Assembly (NCBI RefSeq): GCF_015351765.1 | Contig: NZ_JADKQA010000004.1 | Span: 124,001-188,000, forward strand | Direction: 5' to 3' | Source: Clostridium vitabionis | GTDB taxonomy: Bacteria > Bacillota > Clostridia > Lachnospirales > Lachnospiraceae | DNA length: 64,000 nucleotides | Shown here: in pieces, positions 19,250 through 29,119 of the stretch | How positions within the stretch are numbered: position 1 is the first letter of the stretch | Layout: each line of letters opens with the position of its first letter | The notes under the pieces: generated by a model | Database searches by the model: none | What the model saw: the letters and a program-made list of their open reading frames with translations, nothing else | What the model was told of the DNA's origin: nothing | Position numbers and translations under genes: made by a program

Positions 19250-20234
19250 TTTCGTGAGTTTCATTCCCCGGGCGGTCGCCCAGAGTATCCCGCTCATGTA
19301 TGGCAGCACGGGTGAAACCATCTCCGAGAAGGCTGGCAACCTGAACCTCGGAATCCCCGGTGTCATGTACGTGGGCGCCATCTGCGGGGTGATCGGTTCC
19401 TTCTTCTATGAGCAGTCCATGGCCGGGCAGCCGTTAAATGGCTTTCTCGCCATCGCGATCCCGCTCCTCTGCTGCCTTCTGGGGTCGTTCCTCATGGGGC
19501 TGCTCTACTGCTTCCTCACGGTGTCGCTCCGCGCGAACCAGAACGTGGTCGGCCTCTCCATGACGACCTTCGGCGTCGGCGTCGGCAACTTCTTCGGCGG
19601 TTCCCTGATGAAGCTCGCCGGGAGCGACGTCCCGTCCATCGCCCTCTCGGCGACAAGCCAGTGCTTCAGCCGCCGCCTGCCCTTTGCCGGCTCGACCGGG
19701 TGGTTCGGGAAAATCTTCCTGTCCTACGGTTTCCTCGCGTACCTGGCGGTGATCATTTCCCTGATTGCCTCCCATGTGATCGAGCGGACCAGGACCGGCC
19801 TCTATCTCCGCGCGGTCGGGGAAAATCCGGCAACCGCGGACGCGGCGGGCATAGGCATTGACAAGTATAAGTATTTTGCCACCTGCATCGGGTGCATGAT
19901 CGCCGGCCTCGGCGGCCTCTACTATGTCATGGATTACGCGAGCGGCGTCTGGTCCAATGACGCCTTCGGCGACCGCGGCTGGCTGGCCATCGCGCTGGTG
20001 ATCTTCACCGGCTGGAAGCCGAAGGTGGGAATCCTGGCCTCCATGCTGTTCGGCGGCCTCTACATCCTCTACCTCTTTATCCCGACGGGAACCAATCTGT
20101 CCATGAAGGAGATCTACAAGATGCTGCCTTACGTGGTCACGATCATCGTCCTCGTGATCACCAGCATGCGGAACCGGCGGGAGAGCCAGCCGCCGGAAAG
20201 CCTCGGGCTCCCGTATTTCCGCGAGGAGCGGTAA
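19242..20234 (+). CDS. ABC transporter permease (BMP/nucleoside type)
   Basis: SIPLMYGSTGETISEKAGNLNLGIPGVMYVGA; LYLRAVGENPATADAAGIGIDKYKY; GDRGWLAIALVIFTGWKP. Confidence 0.93.
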   Translation: MIDFVSFIPRAVAQSIPLMYGSTGETISEKAGNLNLGIPGVMYVGAICGVIGSFFYEQSMAGQPLNGFLAIAIPLLCCLLGSFLMGLLYCFLTVSLRANQNVVGLSMTTFGVGVGNFFGGSLMKLAGSDVPSIALSATSQCFSRRLPFAGSTGWFGKIFLSYGFLAYLAVIISLIASHVIERTRTGLYLRAVGENPATADAAGIGIDKYKYFATCIGCMIAGLGGLYYVMDYASGVWSNDAFGDRGWLAIALVIFTGWKPKVGILASMLFGGLYILYLFIPTGTNLSMKEIYKMLPYVVTIIVLVITSMRNRRESQPPESLGLPYFREER

Positions 20235-20274
20235 GCTGGCCACTGTTCAGCACATGCGGGGAGAGAGATAGCGC

Positions 20275-20304
20275 TTGACAGCCTTTCCGGCCCTATGGTA
20301 TGAT
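20275..20304 (+). promoter_or_regulatory. Sigma-70-type promoter for the amino acid ABC operon
   Basis: TTGACA (20275-20280), 18-bp spacer, TATGAT (20299-20304). Confidence 0.75.
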
Positions 20305-20312
20305 TGCCCTGT

Positions 20313-20368
20313 CGATTTTAGCATGGTAAAGTGAAAACGTGCTGAAATCGGCGGGGCTTTTGTTTTTT
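20313..20368 (+). terminator. Promoter-proximal hairpin plus T-rich tract (candidate attenuator)
   Basis: CGATTTTAGCATG - gtaaagtgaaaa - CGTGCTGAAATCG (13 bp with two G-U), then gcggggcTTTTgTTTTTT; starts within about 10 nt of the predicted +1. Confidence 0.65.
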
Positions 20369-20468
20369 CGTATTGACCAGCGGAGACCGGGCAGATCCCG
20401 GCCGCGGCACCCGGGTTTCAGCAGGCCGGGTGCGGGAGAAAAGAGTACAGAGACAGGGAGAGAAAATT

Positions 20469-21356
20469 ATGAGAAAAAGACTGATCAGCGGGATCCTTGC
20501 GGGAATTCTGGCCATGTCCATGGCAGCGTGCGGCGGCTCCGGCTCGTCCGCGAAGACGACGGCAGCAGGGGCGTCCTCCGCCGCGGAGACGACGGAGGCG
20601 GCTTCCAAGGAGGCAGCGTCCGGGGCGTCCTCGGAGGCGGCATCCGGCGATAGCGACGTTGCTTATATCAAGGGCAAGGGCACGATGATTGTCGGCATCA
20701 CGGATTTTGAGCCGATGGATTACAAGGAACAGGGCTCGGACGAGTGGATCGGCTTTGACGCTGACCTTGCGAGAAAGGTAGCTGAGGATCTCGGCGTTGA
20801 GGCACAGTTTGTCGAGATCGACTGGGACAACAAGATCCTGGAGATGGAGAACAAGAGCGTGGACGTTGTCTGGAACGGGATGACCCTGACCGACGAGGTG
20901 ACCAAGTCCCTGTCCTGCACGAAGCCGTACCTGAACAATGCCCAGGTGGTTGTGGTTCCGTCCGACGTGGCGGACAAGTATCAGGATAAGGACAGCCTGA
21001 AGGACCTGAACTTTGCGGTTGAGGTCGGCTCCGCCGGCAAGGAGGCTGCTGAGGAGAATGGCCTCAAGACGACCGAGGTTTCGTCCCAGGCGGACGCGCT
21101 GATGAATGTCCAGGCGAAGACCGCTGACGCGGCGATCATTGATCTCCTGATGGCGGGCGCGATGATCGGCGACGGCACCTCCTACCCGAACCTCACCCAC
21201 ACGGTTGAGCTGAGCACCGAGGAGTACGGAATCGGCTGCCGCAAGGGTTCTGACCTCACCGATTTCATCGACGAGGAGCTGGACAAGTTCCGCAAGGACG
21301 GCTCGCTCAAGGAGCTGGCGGAGAAGTACGGCGTCCAGGACGCGCTTGTTGACTGA
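20469..21356 (+). CDS. Polar amino acid ABC transporter substrate-binding lipoprotein
   Basis: Signal/lipobox MRKRLISGILAGILAMSMAACGG; GTMIVGITDFEPMDYKEQGSDEWIGFDADLARKVAEDLGVEAQFVEIDWDNKILEM. Confidence 0.94.
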   Translation: MRKRLISGILAGILAMSMAACGGSGSSAKTTAAGASSAAETTEAASKEAASGASSEAASGDSDVAYIKGKGTMIVGITDFEPMDYKEQGSDEWIGFDADLARKVAEDLGVEAQFVEIDWDNKILEMENKSVDVVWNGMTLTDEVTKSLSCTKPYLNNAQVVVVPSDVADKYQDKDSLKDLNFAVEVGSAGKEAAEENGLKTTEVSSQADALMNVQAKTADAAIIDLLMAGAMIGDGTSYPNLTHTVELSTEEYGIGCRKGSDLTDFIDEELDKFRKDGSLKELAEKYGVQDALVD

Positions 21357-21498
21357 TCTGTCCATGCCGCGGAGAAGCTGCCCGGCCTGTCCCTGCGGGG
21401 GCGGCGGGTCCGCATCAGCGCCGCGGCGATAACATTTTCCGGGGATCGGCAGAGCCGTGAGCGCTCTGTCGATTTCCGCGTATCCCAGGAGAAAACTC

Positions 21499-22152
21499 AT
21501 GTTTCTTAACGTTACGCTGGCCCTTTTTGGCGGATTCCTGATGACGATCAAGCTGTTCTGCCTGACCCTTCTTTTTGCCCTGCCCCTCGGGCTGCTGATC
21601 TGCTTCGGCTCGATGAGCAGAAACCGGGTCATTTCCGTCCCGGTGAACCTGATCATCTGGATTGTCCGCGGCACCCCGCTGCTTCTGCAGCTCCTGATCA
21701 TCTACTTCGGCCCGGGCCTGATGTTCGGCGTCAACATCTGGGGCCCCGGCGATCCGGGGCGCTTCACGGCCGCGCTGGTTTCCTTCGTCTTCAACTACTC
21801 CTGCTATTTTTCCGTGATCTACCGGGGCGGTATTCAGAGCGTGCCGGTGGGGCAGACGGAGGCAGGCAAGGTTCTCGGTCTGACGAACGGCCAGATTTTC
21901 CGGAAAATCATCCTGCTCCAGGTCATCAAGAATATTGTCCCGCCGATCTCCAACGAGATCATCACGTTGGTCAAGGATACTTCCCTCGCCCGCGTGATCG
22001 CGGTCTATGAGGTCATCTGGGCCGGGCAGACTTTCATCAAGAGCGCCGGCATCATCTGGCCGCTGTTCTACACCGGCGTGTACTACCTGGTGTTCAGCGC
22101 GTTCCTGACCTGGCTGTTCCATGAGGCGGAGAAAAAACTGAGTTATTTCTGA
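21499..22152 (+). CDS. Amino acid ABC transporter permease (HisM-like)
   Basis: VNLIIWIVRGTPLLLQLLIIYFG; YFSVIYRGGIQSVPVGQTEAGKVLGLTNGQIFRKIILLQVIKNIVPP. Confidence 0.94.
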   Translation: MFLNVTLALFGGFLMTIKLFCLTLLFALPLGLLICFGSMSRNRVISVPVNLIIWIVRGTPLLLQLLIIYFGPGLMFGVNIWGPGDPGRFTAALVSFVFNYSCYFSVIYRGGIQSVPVGQTEAGKVLGLTNGQIFRKIILLQVIKNIVPPISNEIITLVKDTSLARVIAVYEVIWAGQTFIKSAGIIWPLFYTGVYYLVFSAFLTWLFHEAEKKLSYF

Positions 22153-22190
22153 GCGGTTGTGAAAAGATTTCGGAAGAGAGAGGATCAGGC

Positions 22191-22961
22191 ATGGCGTTAC
22201 TCAAGGTTCAGCATGTAAAAAAGAATTTCGGGCAGACGGAGGTCCTGAAGGATATCTCCTTCACCATGGAGAAGGGCGAGGCGCTCTCCATCATCGGATC
22301 CTCGGGGAGCGGCAAGACGACGCTCCTGCGCTGCCTGAACTTTCTGGAGACCCCGGATGAGGGGCAGATCATCGTGAATGGGGAGACCCTGTTCGACGGC
22401 TCCGCGCACACGCATTTTTCCGATGAGCAGATTCGGAAAAAGCGGCTGCACTTCGGCCTGGTGTTCCAGCAGTTCAATCTGTTCCCCCAGTACACGGCAC
22501 TGGAAAATGTCACGCTCGCGCCGAAGCTGCTTTCGGCGGATAAAACGGGCGCGCAGTTCACCAATATCGAGGAGACGGCGCGCCGTCTCCTCGGCATGAT
22601 GGGGCTGCTCAACCGGGCAAATAATTATCCCCACCAGCTCTCCGGCGGACAGCAGCAGCGCGTGGCCATCGCCCGCGCACTCGCGCTCCATCCGGACATC
22701 CTCTGCTTTGATGAGCCTACCTCGGCGCTCGATCCCGAGCTGACCGGCGAGGTTCTCCGGGTCATCCGGTCATTGGCGGAGCAGCACACGACGATGATCA
22801 TCGTCACCCATGAGATGAAATTCGCCCATGATGTGGCGGACAAGGTGCTCTTCATGGACAATGGGGTGATCCTGGAACAGGGAACGCCGGAGGAGGTCTT
22901 CGACAAGCCGCAGCACGAGCGGACCAGGCAGTTTCTCGCCGGATATCGGGATGTCACTTGA
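22191..22961 (+). CDS. Amino acid ABC transporter ATP-binding protein (GlnQ-like)
   Basis: IIGSSGSGKTTLLRCLNFLETPDEG; VFQQFNLFPQYTALENVTLAP; LSGGQQQRVAIARALALHPDILCFDEPTSALDPE. Confidence 0.96.
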   Translation: MALLKVQHVKKNFGQTEVLKDISFTMEKGEALSIIGSSGSGKTTLLRCLNFLETPDEGQIIVNGETLFDGSAHTHFSDEQIRKKRLHFGLVFQQFNLFPQYTALENVTLAPKLLSADKTGAQFTNIEETARRLLGMMGLLNRANNYPHQLSGGQQQRVAIARALALHPDILCFDEPTSALDPELTGEVLRVIRSLAEQHTTMIIVTHEMKFAHDVADKVLFMDNGVILEQGTPEEVFDKPQHERTRQFLAGYRDVT

Positions 22962-23032
22962 CGGACGGCATCTCCGGGAGTATGATCAATTTTGTAAGCA
23001 GCCGGAAGATTCCGGAAAAACAGAATACAGCG

Positions 23033-23147
23033 TCTTCAGGGCGGGGTGCGATTCCCCACCGGCGGTAAAGCCCGCGAGCCGAAAGGCATGATCCGGTGAG
23101 ATTCCGGGGCCGACAGTACAGTCTGGATGAGAGAAGATGAGATAGAT
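23033..23147 (+). ncRNA. FMN riboswitch (RFN element)
   Basis: TCTTCAGGGCGGGGTGCGATTCCCCACCGGCGGTAAAGCCCGCGAGCC...GATCCGGTGAGATTCCGGGGCCGACAGTACAGTCTGGATGAGAGAAGA matches the RFN consensus; upstream of rib genes. Confidence 0.97.
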
Positions 23148-23191
23148 ACCCGCGCGGAGGTTATGCCGCGCGCCGTTGGAATAGTCTGTGC

Positions 23192-23225
23192 AGAGCCCTG
23201 ATCATGAGATCAGGGCTCTATTTTT
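23192..23225 (+). terminator. Rho-independent terminator of the FMN riboswitch expression platform
   Basis: AGAGCCCTGATC-atga-GATCAGGGCTCT followed by ATTTTT. Confidence 0.92.
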
Positions 23226-23252
23226 GTGCGCCCGGCGCGGAAAGGGGGACAA

Positions 23253-24518
23253 ATGGAAGATTCGATGATCGGGCGGCATCTTTCTTCGGATGCCGAGTAT
23301 ATGCGGCGGGCCATTGTGCTGGCGCGCCGCGGTGAGGGCTGGTGCCATCCGAACCCGATGGTCGGCGCTGTCCTCGTGAAGGACGGCGTCATTATCGGCG
23401 AGGGATATCATGAGCGGTACGGCGGCCTGCACGCGGAGAGGAACGCCCTCCGGAGCTGCGGCATTTCCCCGGAGGGGGCGGTGCTCTATGTGACGCTGGA
23501 GCCCTGCTGCCATCACGGGAAGCAGCCGCCGTGCACGGACGCCATCCTGGAGAGCGGGATCTCCAGGGTCTTCGTGGGATCCCGTGATCCCAATCCGCTG
23601 GTGTCCGGGAAGGGTGTCCGGATCCTCCGGGAACATGGTGTGGAGGTCACGGAGGATTTCCTTCGGGAGGAGTGCGACCGGCTGAATCCGGTCTTCTTCC
23701 ACTTTATCACGACAGGGCTTCCCTATGTCCGCATGAAGTACGCGATGACCGCCGACGGCAAGATTGCCGCGAAGACCGGCGCCTCGCGCTGGATCACCGG
23801 GGAGATGGCCAGGCAGCGGGTGCAGGAGATGCGCCACGCCTCCATGGGGATCATGGCGGGCATCGGAACCGTCCTCGCCGACGACCCGATGCTGAACTGC
23901 CGCCTGCCGGGCCAAAAGAGCCCGGTCCGGATCCTCTGTGACACGAATCTGCGCCTCCCGCTCAAGAGCCGGATCGCGCAGACCGCGAAGGAATACCGCA
24001 CGATCGACGTCTGCGGCGCGGATCCGGAGACAGATCCGGTGCTCGCGGACAGGGCGGCGGATCTCCGGGAAATGGGCGTCGAGGTTCTTCCCTGCCCGCT
24101 GCCGGGCAATCTCCGCCGGCGGAGCGCCGACCGGGATGTGGTGCTCGGGACATTTTCCGGCAATCCCGACGGGAAAAATACAGATGCCTGCCGTTCCATG
24201 GGCGTTGACCTCCCGGTTCTCCTGCGGCTTCTCGGCCGCCGCGGCATCGACAGCATCCTGCTGGAGGGCGGGGGCACGCTGAACGAGAGCGCGCTTACCT
24301 CCGGGATCGTGGATGAGATCGATGCTTTTGTGGCGCCGAAGATTTTCGGCGGGACGGCGAAAACCCCGGTCGAGGGCATCGGGGTCTCCGATCCGTCGGA
24401 GGCGCTTCTCCTGGAACTCCGGGAGGTCGAGCAGATCGGGGAGGACCTGCTTATCCGTTATCTGGTAAGAAAAGGTGGCGTCCGGAGGGAGGTGCGCGAT
24501 GTTCACGGGAATCATTGA
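23253..24518 (+). CDS. ribD: Bifunctional deaminase/reductase RibD
   Basis: HAERNAL...YVTLEPCCHHGKQPPCTDAILESGI zinc deaminase motif; YVRMKYAMTADGKIAAKTGASRWITG reductase motif. Confidence 0.96.
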   Translation: MEDSMIGRHLSSDAEYMRRAIVLARRGEGWCHPNPMVGAVLVKDGVIIGEGYHERYGGLHAERNALRSCGISPEGAVLYVTLEPCCHHGKQPPCTDAILESGISRVFVGSRDPNPLVSGKGVRILREHGVEVTEDFLREECDRLNPVFFHFITTGLPYVRMKYAMTADGKIAAKTGASRWITGEMARQRVQEMRHASMGIMAGIGTVLADDPMLNCRLPGQKSPVRILCDTNLRLPLKSRIAQTAKEYRTIDVCGADPETDPVLADRAADLREMGVEVLPCPLPGNLRRRSADRDVVLGTFSGNPDGKNTDACRSMGVDLPVLLRLLGRRGIDSILLEGGGTLNESALTSGIVDEIDAFVAPKIFGGTAKTPVEGIGVSDPSEALLLELREVEQIGEDLLIRYLVRKGGVRREVRDVHGNH

Positions 24519-25245
24519 GGAGGTCGGGATCATCCGCTCCCTGGCGCTCAGGGGGAGTTCCGGGAAGATCACCGTCGGGGCGCGCCGGGTGCTCGAGGGA
24601 ACCCGGATCGGCGACAGCATCGCCGTGAACGGCGTCTGCCTGACCGTGGTGGCCATGGGGGACGCGGAATTCACCGCGGACATCATGGCGGAGACATGCC
24701 GGCGCAGCAGCCTCGGCAGCCTCCGGGCGGGGAGCCGTGTAAACCTGGAGCGGGCGATGGCAGCGGACGGCCGTTTCGGCGGTCATCTCGTCTCCGGCCA
24801 CATCGACGGGACCGGGGTTATCCGCTCCCTGCGGCGGGAGGAAAATGCGGTCTGGGTGGAGATCGCCGCCCCGCCCCGGATCCTCCGCCTGGTGGTGGAG
24901 AAGGGATCCGTCGCGATCGACGGCATCAGCCTCACGGTGGCGGATGTCGGAAGGGACAGCTTCCGGGTGTCTGTCATTCCCCACACCGGGCAGGAGACCA
25001 CCCTGCTCTCCAAAAAGCCCGGGGATGCGGTCAACCTGGAAAATGATATGGTCGGGCGCTATGTCGAGCGCCTTCTCGGCTGGCCGCCGGGGGCGGAAAA
25101 GCCAGCCGGAACCGGAAGGGCATCCGGTGAAGAAAAGCCCGGCGGGACGGGGAGGACATCCTGGGAAGAAAAGCCCGGCATTGCGGGAAATTCCCCGCGG
25201 CAGGGGGGACTGACGATGGAGACCTTGCGGAACATGGGATTCTGA
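24499..25245 (+). CDS. ribE: Riboflavin synthase alpha subunit (lumazine-binding repeats) with C-terminal repeat insertion
   Basis: [50 protein letters not shown]; low-complexity EEKPG repeats before the terminal [10 protein letters not shown]. Confidence 0.95.
   Translation: MFTGIIEEVGIIRSLALRGSSGKITVGARRVLEGTRIGDSIAVNGVCLTVVAMGDAEFTADIMAETCRRSSLGSLRAGSRVNLERAMAADGRFGGHLVSGHIDGTGVIRSLRREENAVWVEIAAPPRILRLVVEKGSVAIDGISLTVADVGRDSFRVSVIPHTGQETTLLSKKPGDAVNLENDMVGRYVERLLGWPPGAEKPAGTGRASGEEKPGGTGRTSWEEKPGIAGNSPRQGGLTMETLRNMGF
25096..25203 (+). repeat. 36-bp tandem repeat, about 2.5 copies, in ribE 3' end
   Basis: Units begin GAAAAGCC at 25096, 25132 and 25168: [36 protein letters not shown]. Confidence 0.8.
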
Positions 25246-25273
25246 TCCGCTGGATAAGGAAGGAGCGAACACG

Positions 25274-26491
25274 ATGGCTGAACAGAAGCATGAATATGCG
25301 CCGATTGAGAAGGCACTGGAGGATCTCCGGGCAGGCAAAATTATCCTCTGCACAGATGACCCGGACAGGGAGAATGAGGGAGACATGATCTGCGCGGCGG
25401 AATTCGCCACACAGGAAAATATCAATTTTATGGCATCCCTTGGGAAGGGGCTGATCTGCACGCCGATGAGCGCGAAAGTCGCCGCCCGGCTCGGCCTTCC
25501 GCCGATGGTCAGCGAGAACACCGACAACCATGAGACCGCATTTACCGTCTCCGTGGACCATGTCGACACGACCACGGGAATCTCCGCGAAGGAGAGGGGA
25601 TACACGATCCGGAAATGCGCGGATCCGGCGACAAAGCCGCAAGACCTGCGCCGGCCGGGGCACACCTTTCCGCTGGTCGCCCGCTACGGCGGGGTTCTCG
25701 TCCGCAGCGGCCACACGGAGGCCACCGTTGACCTGCTCCGCCTGGCGGGGCTCACGGAATGCGGGGTGTGCTGTGAGGTGATGGATGAGGACGGCACGAT
25801 GATGCGGACGCCGAAGCTGTGGGAGATCGCGGACCGCTATGGCCTCACCTTCATCACGATCCGGGAGCTGCAGAATTACTGCCGCATCCATGAAAAACAC
25901 GTCATCCGGGAGGCGGAGGCCCATCTTCCCACCCGCTACGGCGATTTCCAGATGTACGGATACATCAATGACATTACCGGCGAGCACCATGTGGCTCTCG
26001 TCAAGGGGGAGATCGGGGACGGGGAAAATGTCCTCTGCCGTGTCCATTCCGAATGTCTGACCGGCGACACCTTCGGCTCACTCCGCTGTGACTGCGGCCT
26101 CCAGCTCAGAACCTCCATGGAGATGATCGAGAAGGAGGGGCGGGGGATCGTCCTCTATATGCGGCAGGAGGGCCGCGGCATCGGACTGATCAACAAGATC
26201 AAGGCCTATGCCCTCCAGGAGCAGGGCTATGACACCGTGGAGGCGAATGTCAAGCTCGGTTTTGCTCCGGATCTCCGGGAGTACTGGGTCGGCGCGCAGA
26301 TCCTCCGGGATCTCGGCGCGAAATCCCTGCGCCTTCTGACCAACAACCCGGACAAGATTTACCAGCTCAGCGGGTTCGGCCTTACGATCACAGACCGGGT
26401 GCCGATTGAGATCCCGCCGCAGAAATTCGATTACCGGTATCTCCGGACGAAGAAGACGAAGATGGGACACATCCTGAATGAGATCCGGTGA
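25274..26491 (+). CDS. ribBA: Bifunctional DHBP synthase / GTP cyclohydrolase II
   Basis: [74 protein letters not shown]. Confidence 0.97.
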   Translation: MAEQKHEYAPIEKALEDLRAGKIILCTDDPDRENEGDMICAAEFATQENINFMASLGKGLICTPMSAKVAARLGLPPMVSENTDNHETAFTVSVDHVDTTTGISAKERGYTIRKCADPATKPQDLRRPGHTFPLVARYGGVLVRSGHTEATVDLLRLAGLTECGVCCEVMDEDGTMMRTPKLWEIADRYGLTFITIRELQNYCRIHEKHVIREAEAHLPTRYGDFQMYGYINDITGEHHVALVKGEIGDGENVLCRVHSECLTGDTFGSLRCDCGLQLRTSMEMIEKEGRGIVLYMRQEGRGIGLINKIKAYALQEQGYDTVEANVKLGFAPDLREYWVGAQILRDLGAKSLRLLTNNPDKIYQLSGFGLTITDRVPIEIPPQKFDYRYLRTKKTKMGHILNEIR

Positions 26492-26511
26492 GCAGCAGAG
26501 AGGAGAAGAAG

Positions 26512-26985
26512 ATGAAAGAAATTCATGTGCTGGAAGGAAAAGTGGTTGCCCCGGAGGGGGTGAAGATCGGGATCGTGGTATCCCGGTTCAACGAGATCAT
26601 CACGAACAAGCTTCTCGGCGGTGCGGTGGACGGCCTGACCCGCCACGGCGTGGACGAGCGGAATATCACGGCGGCGTGGGTGCCCGGCGCGTTCGAGATT
26701 CCGACGGCGGCTCTCCGGATGGCGAAGTCCGGGGTCTATGACGCGGTCATCTGTCTCGGCTGCGTCATCCGCGGCGAGACGACCCACTACGATTACGTCT
26801 GCAATGAGGTCTCCAAGGGCATTGCCCAGGTCGGCCTGGCGACCGGGGTGCCCACGATGTTCGGGATCGTCACCACGGAGAACATCGAGCAGGCCATCGC
26901 CCGGGCAGGCAGCCATGTCGGCAATAAGGGCTATGACTGCGCCCTCAGTGCCATTGAGATGGTGAATTTGCTGCATCAAATGTGA
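26512..26985 (+). CDS. ribH: 6,7-dimethyl-8-ribityllumazine synthase
   Basis: [82 protein letters not shown]. Confidence 0.97.
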   Translation: MKEIHVLEGKVVAPEGVKIGIVVSRFNEIITNKLLGGAVDGLTRHGVDERNITAAWVPGAFEIPTAALRMAKSGVYDAVICLGCVIRGETTHYDYVCNEVSKGIAQVGLATGVPTMFGIVTTENIEQAIARAGSHVGNKGYDCALSAIEMVNLLHQM

Positions 26986-27031
26986 AAAATCGTACAATTC
27001 CAGGGCAGCGGGCAGGTATTGACGGAAATTT

Positions 27032-27067
27032 ATGGTTCGGCGGGAAGCTTCCGCCGGACCTTTTGTC
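27032..27067 (+). terminator. Terminator after ribH
   Basis: GGTTCGGCGGGAAGCTTCCGCCGGACC followed by TTTTGT. Confidence 0.75.
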
Positions 27068-27235
27068 GTTTCCGGGCTGGCGGAAAAATGATAAGATGGC
27101 AGAAATCTGTGAAAATACAGCGAATTGCGAGGGCGTATATGACAAAATAAATTTAAGTTTGACAATGTTGAGATGAAATTCGTTTATATCAAAAAATTCA
27201 TACAAATTTTGGAAAGGTTGTGGTATGATATAAAT

Positions 27236-28890
27236 AGTGTCTGCTCAACATTGGGTCCAATTTTAGCAAACTGCAAAGGTATCTGGACGGCTGCCAACCG
27301 TACAGTGCAGCCCGGAATTCTGGCGAATTGCTCACGTTGCATCGTCCATTTCGATGAACTGCGCTGTTTCCGGCCCGTATCCGCAGTCCGCAAAATAAAG
27401 CACAAAAAGATTCCCTGTAGGAATTGCGAAGAGGTTGGTGACATAGACTGATAATGCGATAGATGCCAGTGTTGTTTCAGCCAGTCTGGTCATAATGAGA
27501 CCAGCGCCGTTACAACGCTTCTCCCTGCTGAAGAAGCGCTCTACCTCGATCCGGTCAGTGTTGTCTTTATACTCCTCCCGGTTAGCCTTATGATCGGCTG
27601 CGGGACGCCCCAGTCTCGGGCCGGAGATGCGGATGCCGTGCTCTTTACAGTAAGCACGGTTCGCCCTTGTCCTGTAGATCTGGTCAACAAGAACCCGTAC
27701 CGGATAATGCCCGGTGCGTTCCTTATAACGTTCTACCGCATCCTGCAGGACAGAGCTCTCATTGTAAGGATCAAACTGGAGCTTCTCCAGGCGGGCGTGG
27801 CCCTTTTCGTCAATGCTGACATCATACTTGGCGCCAAACTCCACGGGAGACTTGGCTTTGCCGCGCACGATGGGACGGATATACGGCTGGCTGATGCTCA
27901 CAATCCGGTCATCCACTCTGTGAGTGTTGTTATCAAACATGTACTTCTGCTGTTCGTACAGCTTCTGGACGGTCAGATAGCAGTCAATATACTTCTGTGG
28001 CAGGGCATAGCCTTCTGTCATGTATGCCTCCAGATACCGCAGATCGCGATTCAGGCAGCCAAGCTGCTTACGGATCAGGCTCCGGAGCTTCTTCGTCGGG
28101 CGTTTTTTGGCTTTCGCCATGGCAAGATATTCTTTTCTTGCGCGCCTCCGGTATGTTCTGGGCTTCGTCCATGGATGATACTGGTGATGGAAATAGTCAA
28201 TCATCTCTTCGAGCTTCTCCCTGGCATCATTGAGAAGCACAAAGTCCTGAGGATACTTGATGTTGGACGGAGAACAGGTGGCATCCAGAATGAAAGTCCC
28301 CACGTTCTCCCCGTCGGCGGATTTTTCCGGTTTATCGCCGGCATGTTCCGGCGTGGCAGCGCCTGCAGCAAGGTATTCTTCATTCGCCATCATCAGAAAA
28401 CGGGAATCCAGCCTGCGGCGAAAATACACGAGAACTGTCGGCTTGAACGGGCAGGTGTCCGAAAACCGGTCCATACCAATGAAGTACTGGTAATACGGGT
28501 TTTGGGCGACTTCCTTAACCAGCCTGCGGTCAGAAAGCCCCTCACGTTTCTGAATGATCAGAGCACCGAGAGCAACACGCAGAGGAAAGGCCTGCCGTCC
28601 TTCGTGTGAGGGAAAGAGAGAAGCGTACACTTTTTCCAGGCTTGTCCAGTCGATGGCATTTGCAAGCCGGACCCATTCATTGTTTTCATCCAGCGGTGTT
28701 CCACAGCTCTGGTTGAAATCAAAAATCGAAATCTGGTGCTCGGACGGTTTTTTGTACATGGCGGACTGCCTCGGATATATCAATAAGTGCAAAGAAATTA
28801 GGAGAAATTGCAAAAATCTTTGCACTTATTATACCGCAATCCGCCGTTATTGTCAGTAAATATTGCATTCTACGCTATTGAGCAGACACT
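27236..28890 (-). mobile_element. Complete IS1182/IS5-like insertion sequence with 4-bp AAAT target duplication
   Basis: Ends AGTGTCTGCTCAA...TTGAGCAGACACT; flanked by AAAT at 27232-27235 and 28891-28894; encodes one DDE transposase; 1655 bp. Confidence 0.88.
27332..28759 (-). CDS. IS1182/IS5-type DDE transposase
   Basis: FPLRVALGALIIQKREGLSDRRLVKEVAQNPYYQYFIGMDRF; FILDATCSPSNIKYPQD; VLVDQIYRTRANRAYCKEHGIRISGPRLGRP; likely start MYKKPSEHQISIFDF. Confidence 0.92.
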   Translation of the reverse strand: MYKKPSEHQISIFDFNQSCGTPLDENNEWVRLANAIDWTSLEKVYASLFPSHEGRQAFPLRVALGALIIQKREGLSDRRLVKEVAQNPYYQYFIGMDRFSDTCPFKPTVLVYFRRRLDSRFLMMANEEYLAAGAATPEHAGDKPEKSADGENVGTFILDATCSPSNIKYPQDFVLLNDAREKLEEMIDYFHHQYHPWTKPRTYRRRARKEYLAMAKAKKRPTKKLRSLIRKQLGCLNRDLRYLEAYMTEGYALPQKYIDCYLTVQKLYEQQKYMFDNNTHRVDDRIVSISQPYIRPIVRGKAKSPVEFGAKYDVSIDEKGHARLEKLQFDPYNESSVLQDAVERYKERTGHYPVRVLVDQIYRTRANRAYCKEHGIRISGPRLGRPAADHKANREEYKDNTDRIEVERFFSREKRCNGAGLIMTRLAETTLASIALSVYVTNLFAIPTGNLFVLYFADCGYGPETAQFIEMDDAT

Positions 28891-29119
28891 AAATACTGAT
28901 TCAATGTGGTTTTAAAGACTACTTGATTTCCCGGCTTTACATCTTTGATCCGCTTCGTTGGGTGACACCAGGGTTACCGGCGCGTGTTCGCTCAGGAAGT
29001 TCTGAAATCGAGACAGAACCTGTCGCAGCAGTATTTTCCCGGAAGGAACAAGAAATATGGATTTTGAGATCCGCGGGGCAGTTTATCGCCCGGCGGTGAG
29101 GGGGAAAGGAGATTTCCTT

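Noticed and set aside
27590-28609. 339-aa plus-strand ORF inside the IS1182-like element
   Set aside because: Antisense of the transposase with no recognisable domain.
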